From Chitinophagaceae bacterium UBA4407 (GTDB lineage Bacteria; Bacteroidota; Bacteroidia; Chitinophagales; Chitinophagaceae): a stretch of 64,000 bases of DNA. The position numbers were made by a program, and so were the translations under genes. The notes below the pieces were generated by a model. The model was not told the DNA's origin and did not search any database. It was given only the letters and a program-made list of their open reading frames with translations. The DNA lies in NCBI GenBank assembly GCA_002390845.1, contig DGQT01000106.1:105757-169756 (forward strand), given 5' to 3'. Positions within the stretch are counted from its first letter, which is position 1, and each line of letters begins with the position of its first letter. This document shows positions 43,142 through 53,500 of this stretch, piece after piece.

Positions 43142-44167
43142 ATGAAAACGATACAGCAACATTTACAGGAACGCATACTTATCATTGATGGTGCAATGGG
43201 CACTATGATACAACGCCATAAATTGGAAGAAGCAGACTACCGGGGCGAACGTTTTAAAAACTGGCATTGCGATGTAAAAGGCAACAATGATCTGCTGAGC
43301 ATTACCCAACCGCAAATTATAAAAGGCATCCACAAACAATACCTGCAGGCCGGTGCAGATATTATTGAAACCAATACATTCAGCAGCACTGTTATTGCAC
43401 AGGCCGATTACGATATGCAATCACTGGCTTATGAATTAAATGTAGCTTCAGCAAAATGTGCAAGAGAAGCCATAGAAGAATATTTATCTTCTCCCGAGGC
43501 AGATGGAAGAGCATGCGCTTTCGTTGCCGGTGCTATTGGACCATTGAATAAAACACTCAGCTTATCGCCAGATGTAAACAACCCGGGCTACCGCGCCGTA
43601 ACATTCGATGAAGTGGTTGCTGCCTACTACGAGCAAATAAGCGGCCTCGTTGACGGTGGAGTTGACCTGCTTTTAATAGAAACCATCTTCGACACGCTTA
43701 ATGCAAAAGCAGCCATTTATGCCGTTAAAAAATATTTCAGGGATACTAAAAAGAAGGAACTGCCTGTAATGATCAGCGGTACTATTACCGATGCCTCCGG
43801 AAGAACATTGAGCGGACAAACGCTTGAGGCATTTTATATTTCTGTAATGCATGCCAAACCATTGAGCATTGGTTTAAACTGCGCACTTGGCGCTGCTGAA
43901 ATGCGCAGTCATATTGAAGAATTGAGTTCTATTGCTGCATGTTATACATCCGCATATCCCAATGCCGGTTTACCAAATGCAATGGGCGAATATGATGAAC
44001 AGCCAGAACAAACAGCGCACTTTATTGAAGAATGGGCAGAGCAGGGTTTTGTAAATATAGTGGGTGGCTGTTGTGGCACAACACCCGATCATATTAAACA
44101 TATTGCTGATCATGTAAGAAAAATTCAACCAAGAAAATTACCTGTTGTGGAAGAAGCGGTAGTTTAA
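43142..44167 (+). CDS. metH: Methionine synthase, homocysteine S-methyltransferase half
   Basis: A 341-aa TIM barrel, the homocysteine-binding domain of cobalamin-dependent methionine synthase. It has Asp-Gly-Ala-Met-Gly-Thr near residue 16 and the zinc ligands Cys247 (Gly-Leu-Asn-Cys-Ala-Leu-Gly), Cys310 and Cys311 (Gly-Gly-Cys-Cys-Gly-Thr-Thr). The other domains are in the next gene, 47 nt downstream, so the enzyme is split in two chains. The stop at 44165-44167 and the well-formed start of the second gene argue against a simple sequencing frameshift. It uses zinc to activate homocysteine. Confidence 0.95.
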   Translation: MKTIQQHLQERILIIDGAMGTMIQRHKLEEADYRGERFKNWHCDVKGNNDLLSITQPQIIKGIHKQYLQAGADIIETNTFSSTVIAQADYDMQSLAYELNVASAKCAREAIEEYLSSPEADGRACAFVAGAIGPLNKTLSLSPDVNNPGYRAVTFDEVVAAYYEQISGLVDGGVDLLLIETIFDTLNAKAAIYAVKKYFRDTKKKELPVMISGTITDASGRTLSGQTLEAFYISVMHAKPLSIGLNCALGAAEMRSHIEELSSIAACYTSAYPNAGLPNAMGEYDEQPEQTAHFIEEWAEQGFVNIVGGCCGTTPDHIKHIADHVRKIQPRKLPVVEEAVV

Positions 44168-44214
44168 ATGGAATGTGGGAAGCTGCATCCTATAGTTATA
44201 GAAAACTGAATACA

Positions 44215-46935
44215 ATGACTGAAGAAATTATTATAAAACCATATTTGCGGTTAGCTGGTTTAGAGCCTTTGATCGTTCGCCCCGAAACGAATTTTATTAA
44301 TGTGGGCGAACGCACCAACGTTACCGGTTCTAAGAAATTTGCACGCTTAATAAGAGAGAATAAATACGAAGAAGCATTGAGCGTTGCGAGGCAGCAGGTA
44401 GAAAGTGGTGCACAGGTACTCGATGTAAATATGGATGATGCATTGCTCGATGGCGTACAGGCCATGACAACTTTCTTAAATCTCTTACAAGCCGAGCCGG
44501 ATATTGCGAAGATCCCCATCATGATAGATTCTTCTAAATTTTCTATTATAGAAGCAGGCTTAAAATGTGTACAGGGAAAGTGTATTGTAAACTCCATCTC
44601 GATGAAAGAAGGAGAGGAGAAATTTATAGAACAGGCATTCATTTGCCAGAGTTTTGGCGCATCGGTTGTGGTAATGGCTTTCGATGAAAAAGGCCAGGCA
44701 GATACACTTGCCAGAAAAGTGGAGATATGCGAAAGAGCGTATAAAATATTAACTGAAATAGTTGGTTACACGCCACAAGATATTATTTTCGACCCCAACA
44801 TTTTTGCAATAGCAACCGGTATTGAGGAACACAATAATTATGCTGTAGATTTTATTGAGGCAACACGCATCATTAAACAAAAAATGCCGCTGGTTAAAGT
44901 AAGTGGCGGTGTAAGTAATATATCTTTTTCTTTCCGTGGCAACGATCATGTAAGAGAAGCGATGCACGCCGTATTCCTCTACTACGCTATTCATGCAGGT
45001 ATGGATATGGGCATTGTAAATGCAGGCCAGTTGGTGGTGTACGATGAAATTGAACCAAAGCTGAGAACCTTGTGCGAAGACGTTATCCTCAACCGCAATA
45101 ATGATAACAATGAAGCCACCGAACAACTCATCAATTTTGCCGAAACTGTAAAAGCAAAAGGAAAAGAAACAGTAAAAGATGAAGCATGGCGCAATACCCC
45201 CGTAGAAGAACGTTTGAAGCATTCGCTTGTAAACGGCATTACGGATTATATTGATGCAGACACCGAAGAAGCAAGACAGAAATACCCCAAACCTCTCGAT
45301 GTAATTGAAGGCCCTTTAATGGATGGAATGAATGTGGTTGGCGACCTGTTCGGCAGCGGTAAAATGTTCTTGCCTCAGGTAGTAAAAAGTGCAAGGGTAA
45401 TGAAGAAGAGCGTGGCTGTTTTAACGCCATATATTGAAGCTGAAAAAGAAGAGCGTCGCCAGGCTCATATAACCGCAGGAACAGTGAATGAAGAAGGCGC
45501 AGGTGGTGCAAAAATTTTACTCGCCACAGTAAAAGGCGATGTGCATGATATTGGTAAAAATATTGTGGGCGTTGTGCTCGGCTGCAATGGCTACGATATT
45601 ATTGACCTTGGTGTTATGGTTGCTACAGATAAAATCCTCGACACAGCATTGCGTGAAAACGTTGATATCATTGGCCTTAGCGGATTGATCACTCCATCGC
45701 TCGATGAGATGGTGCATGTAGCAAAAGAAATGAAACGCCGTGGCATGAAGCAGCCATTACTAATTGGTGGTGCTACTACATCACGTATGCACACCGCTGT
45801 AAAAATTGCTCCTGAATTTGATCTCGGCGTGGTACATGTTTTAGATGCTTCAAGAAGCGTAACAGTTGCAGGCACACTTTTAAATAAAGATAACAAGCCA
45901 GCTTTTCTTGAAAGCCTTACTAAAGAATACACCAAACTCAAAGATGATTTTGCCAATAAAAAATCAACCAAACAATATTTATCTTTTGAGGATGCACAAA
46001 AGAATAAAGTAAAAATTGAATGGGAAAATTACACGCCGCCAATACCCACATTCACCGGCACCAAAGTATTTGAAGATTTCCCCTTAGCAACATTGCGCGA
46101 ATATATCGACTGGAAGCCGTTCTTTATTGCATGGGAAATGCACGGCAATTTCCCGGAGATCCTTACGGATAAAGTGGTAGGCAAAGAAGCTACCAAACTA
46201 TACAACGATGCAAACGCATTGCTCGATAAAATCATTAATGAAAAATGGTTAACGGCAAAAGGAGTTGTTGGTTTTTGGCAGGCAAATACAACGGATGCAG
46301 ATACGATTGCCGTGCATCATGAATCTTCTAATATCAATTTAGAGTCACTGCGCCAGCAAATAAAAAAAGCACCAGGACAACCGAATTTATCGCTGTCAGA
46401 TTTTATTGGTCCAGCATCAACAAACCTGCAGGATTATATCGGCGCATTCGCCGTTACCATTCACGGCATTGAAGAACACATCAAAGCATTTGAAGTGCAG
46501 CATGATGATTATAATAAAATAATTTTACAGGCATTAGCCGACCGTTTGGCAGAAGCTTTTGCCGAGGCTTTGCACCAAAGTGTGCGCAAAGAATACTGGG
46601 CTTACGATACCAACGAACAGCTAATCGGCGAAGACCTTATCAAAGAAAAATATACAGGCATCCGCCCTGCTCCGGGCTATCCCGCATGCCCCGATCATAC
46701 CGAAAAATACAAGTTGTTCGATCTGCTCAATGCAACCGAAAATACCGGCATTATCTTAACCGAATCGCTGGCCATGTATCCCGCATCATCAGTGTGCGGC
46801 TGGTATTTCAGCCACCCGCAGAGCCAGTATTTTGGCGTGGGTAAAATTCAGCAGGACCAGGTAAATGATTATGCAAAACGCAAAGGCATGTCACAGGATG
46901 AAGCAGAAAGATGGCTACGCCCCGTAATGGATTAA
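44215..46935 (+). CDS. metH: Methionine synthase, pterin-, cobalamin- and activation-domain half
   Basis: A 906-aa protein starting at the ATG at 44215, which begins Met-Thr-Glu-Glu-Ile; an in-frame ATG at 44173 would add 14 unlikely residues. Domains in order: pterin-binding barrel (Asn-Val-Gly-Glu-Arg-Thr-Asn near residue 29), cobalamin cap, B12-binding Rossmann domain with Asp-x-His444-x-x-Gly (His444 is the cobalt ligand), and the SAM-dependent reactivation domain (Arg-Pro-Ala-Pro-Gly-Tyr-Pro-Ala-Cys-Pro-Asp near residue 820). It methylates homocysteine from 5-methyltetrahydrofolate together with the upstream protein. Confidence 0.95.
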   Translation: MTEEIIIKPYLRLAGLEPLIVRPETNFINVGERTNVTGSKKFARLIRENKYEEALSVARQQVESGAQVLDVNMDDALLDGVQAMTTFLNLLQAEPDIAKIPIMIDSSKFSIIEAGLKCVQGKCIVNSISMKEGEEKFIEQAFICQSFGASVVVMAFDEKGQADTLARKVEICERAYKILTEIVGYTPQDIIFDPNIFAIATGIEEHNNYAVDFIEATRIIKQKMPLVKVSGGVSNISFSFRGNDHVREAMHAVFLYYAIHAGMDMGIVNAGQLVVYDEIEPKLRTLCEDVILNRNNDNNEATEQLINFAETVKAKGKETVKDEAWRNTPVEERLKHSLVNGITDYIDADTEEARQKYPKPLDVIEGPLMDGMNVVGDLFGSGKMFLPQVVKSARVMKKSVAVLTPYIEAEKEERRQAHITAGTVNEEGAGGAKILLATVKGDVHDIGKNIVGVVLGCNGYDIIDLGVMVATDKILDTALRENVDIIGLSGLITPSLDEMVHVAKEMKRRGMKQPLLIGGATTSRMHTAVKIAPEFDLGVVHVLDASRSVTVAGTLLNKDNKPAFLESLTKEYTKLKDDFANKKSTKQYLSFEDAQKNKVKIEWENYTPPIPTFTGTKVFEDFPLATLREYIDWKPFFIAWEMHGNFPEILTDKVVGKEATKLYNDANALLDKIINEKWLTAKGVVGFWQANTTDADTIAVHHESSNINLESLRQQIKKAPGQPNLSLSDFIGPASTNLQDYIGAFAVTIHGIEEHIKAFEVQHDDYNKIILQALADRLAEAFAEALHQSVRKEYWAYDTNEQLIGEDLIKEKYTGIRPAPGYPACPDHTEKYKLFDLLNATENTGIILTESLAMYPASSVCGWYFSHPQSQYFGVGKIQQDQVNDYAKRKGMSQDEAERWLRPVMD

Positions 46936-47190
46936 ATAAACATTATTTTGAGCCATAGTGCAGCAATACTATAGCCGAAAATGTTTTCGATAACGCTTTA
47001 CATTACTTTCATATAGTTCTCATCAATATTCGCTCTGGTAACACAGGTAAATAAAAATTCACAACTGTCATTAATGATAGATGTACTTTAGAGCCATCCA
47101 ACAAAATTGAAACTCAGTTTAGCAAGTTTCTTTTAGTTTAACGTGATTCCGGTTAAAGTAAAAAGACAATTCAGGTTACCAGCATTCTGT
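46936..47190. other. Non-coding gap after metH, no feature recognised
   Basis: AT-rich sequence without an ORF of note. A short CGAAAATGTTTTCG dyad near 46977 is the only structure seen. Confidence 0.4.
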
Positions 47191-47345
47191 TCCTTGGTTA
47201 AACTTTGTTGCGTCGCATTACGTTCATCGTTCGGTCTATAAATGAAGCTTTTTAAAACCCCCACAATTCGCCCTTTTTGTAGCCAATAGATATGCAGACG
47301 AAAGGATTGCGACGCAACCACGCTGCTATGAAATACCGGTGTTTG
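47190..47345. repeat. Interspersed repeat copy, TTTCATC arm variants
   Basis: Left arm TTGCGTCGCATTACGTTCAT (from 47209), then GTTCGG, ATGAAGCTTTTT inside, and right arm GACGAAAGGATTGCGACGCA followed by CGCTGCTATGAAA. The remainder up to 47571 shows nothing recognised. Confidence 0.7.
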
Positions 47346-47571
47346 TATTATAGAAATAAAATATCCTTATCCCAAACTCTCATTAGCTTATAAAGAACTA
47401 CCCGTTACAAATAGTCAAAGGCTTCTGGCTGAATTTTTTATGATCATAAAGTAAAAGTTACTCCGGTTCTTAAAAAAGTTGTCCCTTTTTCCAGCATCGG
47501 AAATAAAGGGAGCAGTTTTTGCAAATTCCGAGGGTGCAGTAATTGATCATAACAATAAATAGAAAAGTGTA

Positions 47572-50500
47572 ATGAAATTATTCCGAGGAAAAAATAAACA
47601 GAATGATTTCTTTGAGTTGCTTCCACAGGCAATTGCCAAACTGAAGAAAAATATTATTGATCCTTTTTTCGGTGGTAGCGATGATGGTAAATATACAAGT
47701 GAGCAACTGCCACTAAGATCAGAAATATTTACAAAGGAACAACTGGAAGCGCACGCCGTAACGCTTGCTAAAAGACATGTACTTATTACCCGGCAAACAC
47801 CTGAACAATTGTTGAAGCGGCTTGCGGAAAATGAGCATATACTGCTGGAAGTTCATGCATTGCTTACGAAGACTTTGAAAGATAACAGCCGCATTGCCCC
47901 CGCTGGTGAATGGTTGCTGGATAATTTTTACTTAATTGAAGAAAATATTTATACCGGCAAAAAACATTTGCCCAAAGGTTACAGCAAGACTTTGCCCCAA
48001 TTATTAAAAGGCGAATCTGCCGGTATGCCCCGTGTATATGATTTAGCTGTGGAAATTATTTCCCACAGTGACGGTCATGTTGACATTAACAGCCTTACAG
48101 ATTTTATAAATTCTTATCAAACGATTAATTATTTAAAGCTGGGTGAGCTGTGGGCAATACCCATTATGCTCAGGCTGGCATTAATAGAAAACTTAAGGCG
48201 TCTTTCTATACAGATTGCCGAAGAAATAAACCATAAATCATTGGCTGCACGATGGGCTGATGAAATGATTGAAGTAGCAGATAAAAACCCCAGGAACCTT
48301 GTAATTGTAATAGCCGATATGGCAAAATCTGAACCACCGATGGAAAGTGCTTTCGTAGCAGAACTCACCCGGCGGCTGCAGGAAAAGGGGAACATACTTA
48401 CATTACCGCTGAACTGGATTGAGCAAAGGCTTTCAGAAATGGGCCTTACAAGCGGCGAATTGATTCAACAGGAAAACAGGGCACAGGCAGCAACACAGGT
48501 TTCAATAAGCAACAGCATCAGCAGCCTACGATTTTTAAACACTACCAACTGGCGGGATTTTGTAGAAAGCATTAGCATTGTTGAGGTTATACTTAGGCAG
48601 GATATAGACGGCATTTATGGTAAAATGGATTTTTATACGAGAGACTATTACAGGCATGCTATTGAGAAGATTGCCCGGTGCAGCAATAAAACAGAAAAAG
48701 ATATAGCGGAAAGAGTTATTAAGGCAGCAAAAGAAAATCATGCATTGAATAAAGATTCAAGGCAGTTGCATGTAGGTTATTACCTTTCGGGAAAAGGGTA
48801 TACAGCCACAGCGAAAGCTGCAAATGCAAAAACAGGCATAGTTGAAAAATGCAGGCTTCTAACCAACAGAAATCCTTTACTGATATACCTTGGGGGAATA
48901 ACAATTCTGAGTTTCCTGATAAGCTGGGCATTGATTACTGAAGCCTTAAACGAGAACCTGAGCAGGCCCATGTTAATAGCGGTATCTGCTATGATATTGC
49001 TGGCAACCACCCGGCTTTCAGTTTCCATGGTAAACTGGTTAAGTACAATCCTTACAAAGCCATCTCTTTTACCCAGAATGGATTATTCAAAAGGAATACC
49101 ATATGAATCGCGGGGAATGGTTGTAATACCAACGATGATTACCAGTATGGCATCCATTGATCACCTTGTAGAAGGGTTGGAAGTGCGTTTTCTTGCTAAC
49201 AGGGATGCTAATCTTTATTTCGCGCTGCTAACCGATTTTAAAGATGCAAAGACTAAGCATTTGCCTGAAGATGCAACCCTTATACAAACATTGAAGAACA
49301 AAATATTTGATCTCAATAAAAAATACCAGCGACCATCAAACGATACTTTTTTTCTTTTTCACAGGCCAAGAAAATGGAACCCTTATGATAATATCTGGAT
49401 GGGTTATGAAAGAAAGCGTGGCAAACTTGCCGAGCTAAATGCTTTTTTACGTGGCGGCGCAAAAGATTGTTTTTCTGATGTAATTGGAAACAACACCATC
49501 TTTAACAGCATAAAATATATTATCACGCTGGATACTGACACCCAGCTACCTCGTGATACCGCCTGGAAAATGATAGGCTGTATGGCACATCCGCTGAACC
49601 ATCCTCTGTATAACCCAAAGAAGAAACGGGTTACAGAAGGTTATAGCATTCTTCAGCCAAGAGTATCGAACAGTTTGCCGGCAGATAATAGTTCCATATA
49701 TGCCCGGCTTCACGGAAATGACCCAGGCACAGATCCATATACAAAAGCCACTTCAGATGTTTACCAGGATCTTTTTCAGGAAGGATCTTTTATAGGAAAA
49801 GGGATCTATGACATAGATGCATTTGAACTGGCTTTAAAAGACAGGTTTCCTGAGAATCGGATTTTAAGTCATGACTTGCTTGAAGGTTGCTATGCAAGGG
49901 CTGGCCTGATAACCGACATTCAGCTTTATGAAGAATACCCTTTACGATATGAAACAGATATGCAGCGGCGGCATAGATGGATACGTGGTGATTGGCAGAT
50001 AGGCAGGTGGTTATTACCTTTTGTTCCTGATAGTGATAAGAAATTGCATAAGAACCCCCTTTCATTATTGTCAAAATGGAAATTATTTGATAATCTCAGG
50101 CGTAGTTTAACGCCCTTGGCTTTGTTGCTGTTATTCTTATTTGGATGGACTATTTCCAGTGCATCGTGGTTTTGGACATTGACCATTTCGCTTATCATTG
50201 TTCTGCCTTCTTTTATTACCTTTTTTTGGGAACTCTCCAGGAAGCCGTCTGAAGTGGTTTTTAAGCAGCAGCTCATTTACACGGCAAGATTTGCAATCAA
50301 TAATTTTATTCAGCAGTTGCTCGAACTTACTTTGCTGCCTTATGAAGTTTACATAAATACAGATGCTATTATACGAACACTTTGGAGGATGTTCATCTCT
50401 CACAAAAAATTACTTAACTGGAATCCATTTAGCAGTTTACAGCAGCTAATACCAGTAACCATTTTAAAAACTTATCGCAGAATGTGGTTTGAACCGCTTT

Positions 50501-53500
50501 TAGCCGTTTTAGTATATGGTTACTTAACTTTCTATGATCCCGATGCAGTTCTTTTTGCATTACCTTTTCTTAGTTTCTGGATGGCTGGGCCCTTGATTGC
50601 ATACGCTGTAAGCCGCCCGGTACCTGTAGTCAAAACACATGTTTCACAAAAACAAACAGTCTACCTGCGAATGCTGGCCAGGAAAATATGGGGTTTTTTT
50701 GAACGTTTTATTACAGAAGAAGATAATTGGCTGCCACCTGATAATTACCAGGAAGCTCCTGTTGAAAGAATTGCTCACAGAACTTCTCCAACCAATATAG
50801 GGCTTTCATTATTGTCAGGCCTTACGGCATACGATTTTGGCTATATTACTGCTTTGCAATTAATAACACGTACATCCAATACGATCAATACTATGCAACG
50901 CATGGAAAGATATCGAGGCCATTTATATAATTGGTATGACACCGTATCCCTTACTCCTTTATTCCCAAAATATATTTCTACTGTGGATAGCGGAAATATG
51001 GCGGGGCACCTTATTACATTAAAACAGGGGCTTACTGCTGTTCCTGAGGATAAAATTATAAACAATAAATTTTTTGAAGGGCTTTGCGATACGATCAATA
51101 TTTTAATTGAATACAGTAAAGAAAAAGAACTGTTGATACAATTCAGGGACGATGTGAAAAAAAATTATCCCTATAAGATAAACACACTTGCTGAAATAAA
51201 CGAATACCTGGATTTAATCGGAACATCTTTCTCAAATATCATAAGAGAACTTGATTTTATACCTGATGATGATGATGATATATGGGCTGAAAAAGTAACG
51301 CAGCAGATAACTGAGCAGCAAAAAAACATTCATTCATTTGCTCCCTGGTTGTTATTAGGTAACATTCCTACGAAATTCAGCGATCTTATAACTCCTTTAT
51401 CCGCTGTACCAACACTAAAGCAAATAACATTAACAGAACAGGTCTTGTTACATAAGATCGTTAGTAATAATTCAAGTGATAATACAGAAGAAGAAAATGA
51501 ATGGCTTACAAAATTCAGAGAGACCATCACAGAAGCTGCAAGACACGCAAAAGAACTTGTATTGATAATAGAACAACTTGGAGCAAAGTGTATGGACCTT
51601 GCAAATATTGATTATGATTTCCTCTTCGACCGTTCCCAAAACTTGCTATCTATTGGGTATAACGTAGAAGAGCAAAGAAGGGATAGCAGTTATTATGACC
51701 TTTTGGCTTCAGAAGCAAGGCTGACAACTTTTGTAGGTATAGCACAATGCAAATTACCACAGGAAAGCTGGTTTGCATTAGGCAGACAACTTACTAATTT
51801 TGGCAGCATTCCTTTACTTATCTCATGGAGCGGCTCCATGTTTGAGTATTTAATGCCATTGCTTGTGATGCCCGCTTATGAAAATACGCTTCTTGATCAA
51901 ACCAATAAAGCCGTTGTACAAAAGCAAATTGAACACGGGAGAAAAAGAGATATACCTTGGGGAATATCGGAGTCAGGCTATAATATGGTCGATGCTAATT
52001 TAAATTATCAATACAAAGCATTTGGTGTTCCTGGTATTGGATTTAAGCGCGGATTGGGAGAAGACCTCGTAGTGTCCCCATATTCAACTGTAATGGCATT
52101 AATGGTTGCTCCTATTGATGCATACGAAAATCTGCAGGTATTAAAAACTGAAGGCTTTGAAGGTAGATATGGTTTTTATGAAGCGATTGATTATACTGCA
52201 ACACGCTTGCAGCGAAAACAAAAACGGGTAGTTATACAATCCTTTATGGCCCATCACCAGGGAATGTCCTTTCTTTCTATTTCCTACCTTCTTTTAAACA
52301 GGCCGATGCAGCAAAGATTTGAATCAGAGGTTCATTTAAAGTCCACATTGCTATTATTGCAGGAAAGAATTCCAAGAGTAACTACATTCTATTCGCCGAG
52401 TGTACATGCTGGAGACACAAGTCTTATATCCGGTGTTGATGCTTCCATCAGGGTTATAAATACACCACATACCGCAATACCCGAAATACAGTTGTTATCA
52501 AACGGCAGGTACCACGTAATGGTTACCAATTCAGGTGGCGGTTATAGCCGATGGAAAAATATGGCGGTCACCCGCTGGCGCGAAGACAGTACCTGCGATA
52601 ATTGGGGAAGTTTTTGTTATATACGTGATCTTGACAGTAATCTGTTCTGGTCATCTGCTTACCAGCCAACATTGCAGCAGGGGGAAAATTATGAAGCTGT
52701 ATTTTCACAGGGCCGTGCAGAATTCAGGCGCCGTGATTTTTCGCTTGAAACACATACAGAGATCGTTGTATCACCTGAAGATGATATTGAACTGAGAAGA
52801 GTACATATCACCAACCGTTCCCGCAAAAAAAGAATGATCGAAATAACCAGTTATGCGGAAGTTGTACTGGCAGTAACTGCAGCAGATGAAGCACATCCTG
52901 CCTTCAGTAATTTATTTGTTCAAACACAGATCAAAGAACAGCGTAATGCTATTCAATGTACCCGAAGACCGAGATCTGCTGAAGAAAAAGCACCATGGAT
53001 GTTTCACCTGATGAAAGTTCATGATGCAGAAATCATTAACGTGTCTTACGAAACGGACAGGGAACAATTCATAGGCAGGGGTAACAGCATACAATTCCCT
53101 GAAATGATGAAACTAAGCAATCCCCTAAAAAATAGCAGTGGATCAGTTCTTGATCCGATTGTTTCGATCCAATACCGTATTGTGCTGGAAGGAAATGAAT
53201 CTGTAACAGTAGATATCATTACCGGTATGGCAGAAACCAAAGAAATATGCAATAATCTTATAGATAAATACCAGGAACGGCACCTCTTCAACCGTGTATT
53301 GGAATTAGCATGGACACATAGCCAGGTTATATTGCACCAGATAAATGCGGTGGAATCAGATGCACAATTATATGCAAGGCTTGCGGGCTCTATAATTTTT
53401 TCCAATCAGTTATTACGGGCGGATCCTTCGGTGATCATTAAGAACAGGCGTGAACAGTCAGGATTGTGGAGTTATGCAATATCAGGAGATATACCGATCG

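Noticed and set aside
44168..44214. metH broken by frameshift or stop (pseudogene)
   Set aside because: Both parts have complete domains and good starts; split MetH is known in Bacteroidota, and the gap is 47 nt of non-coding sequence.
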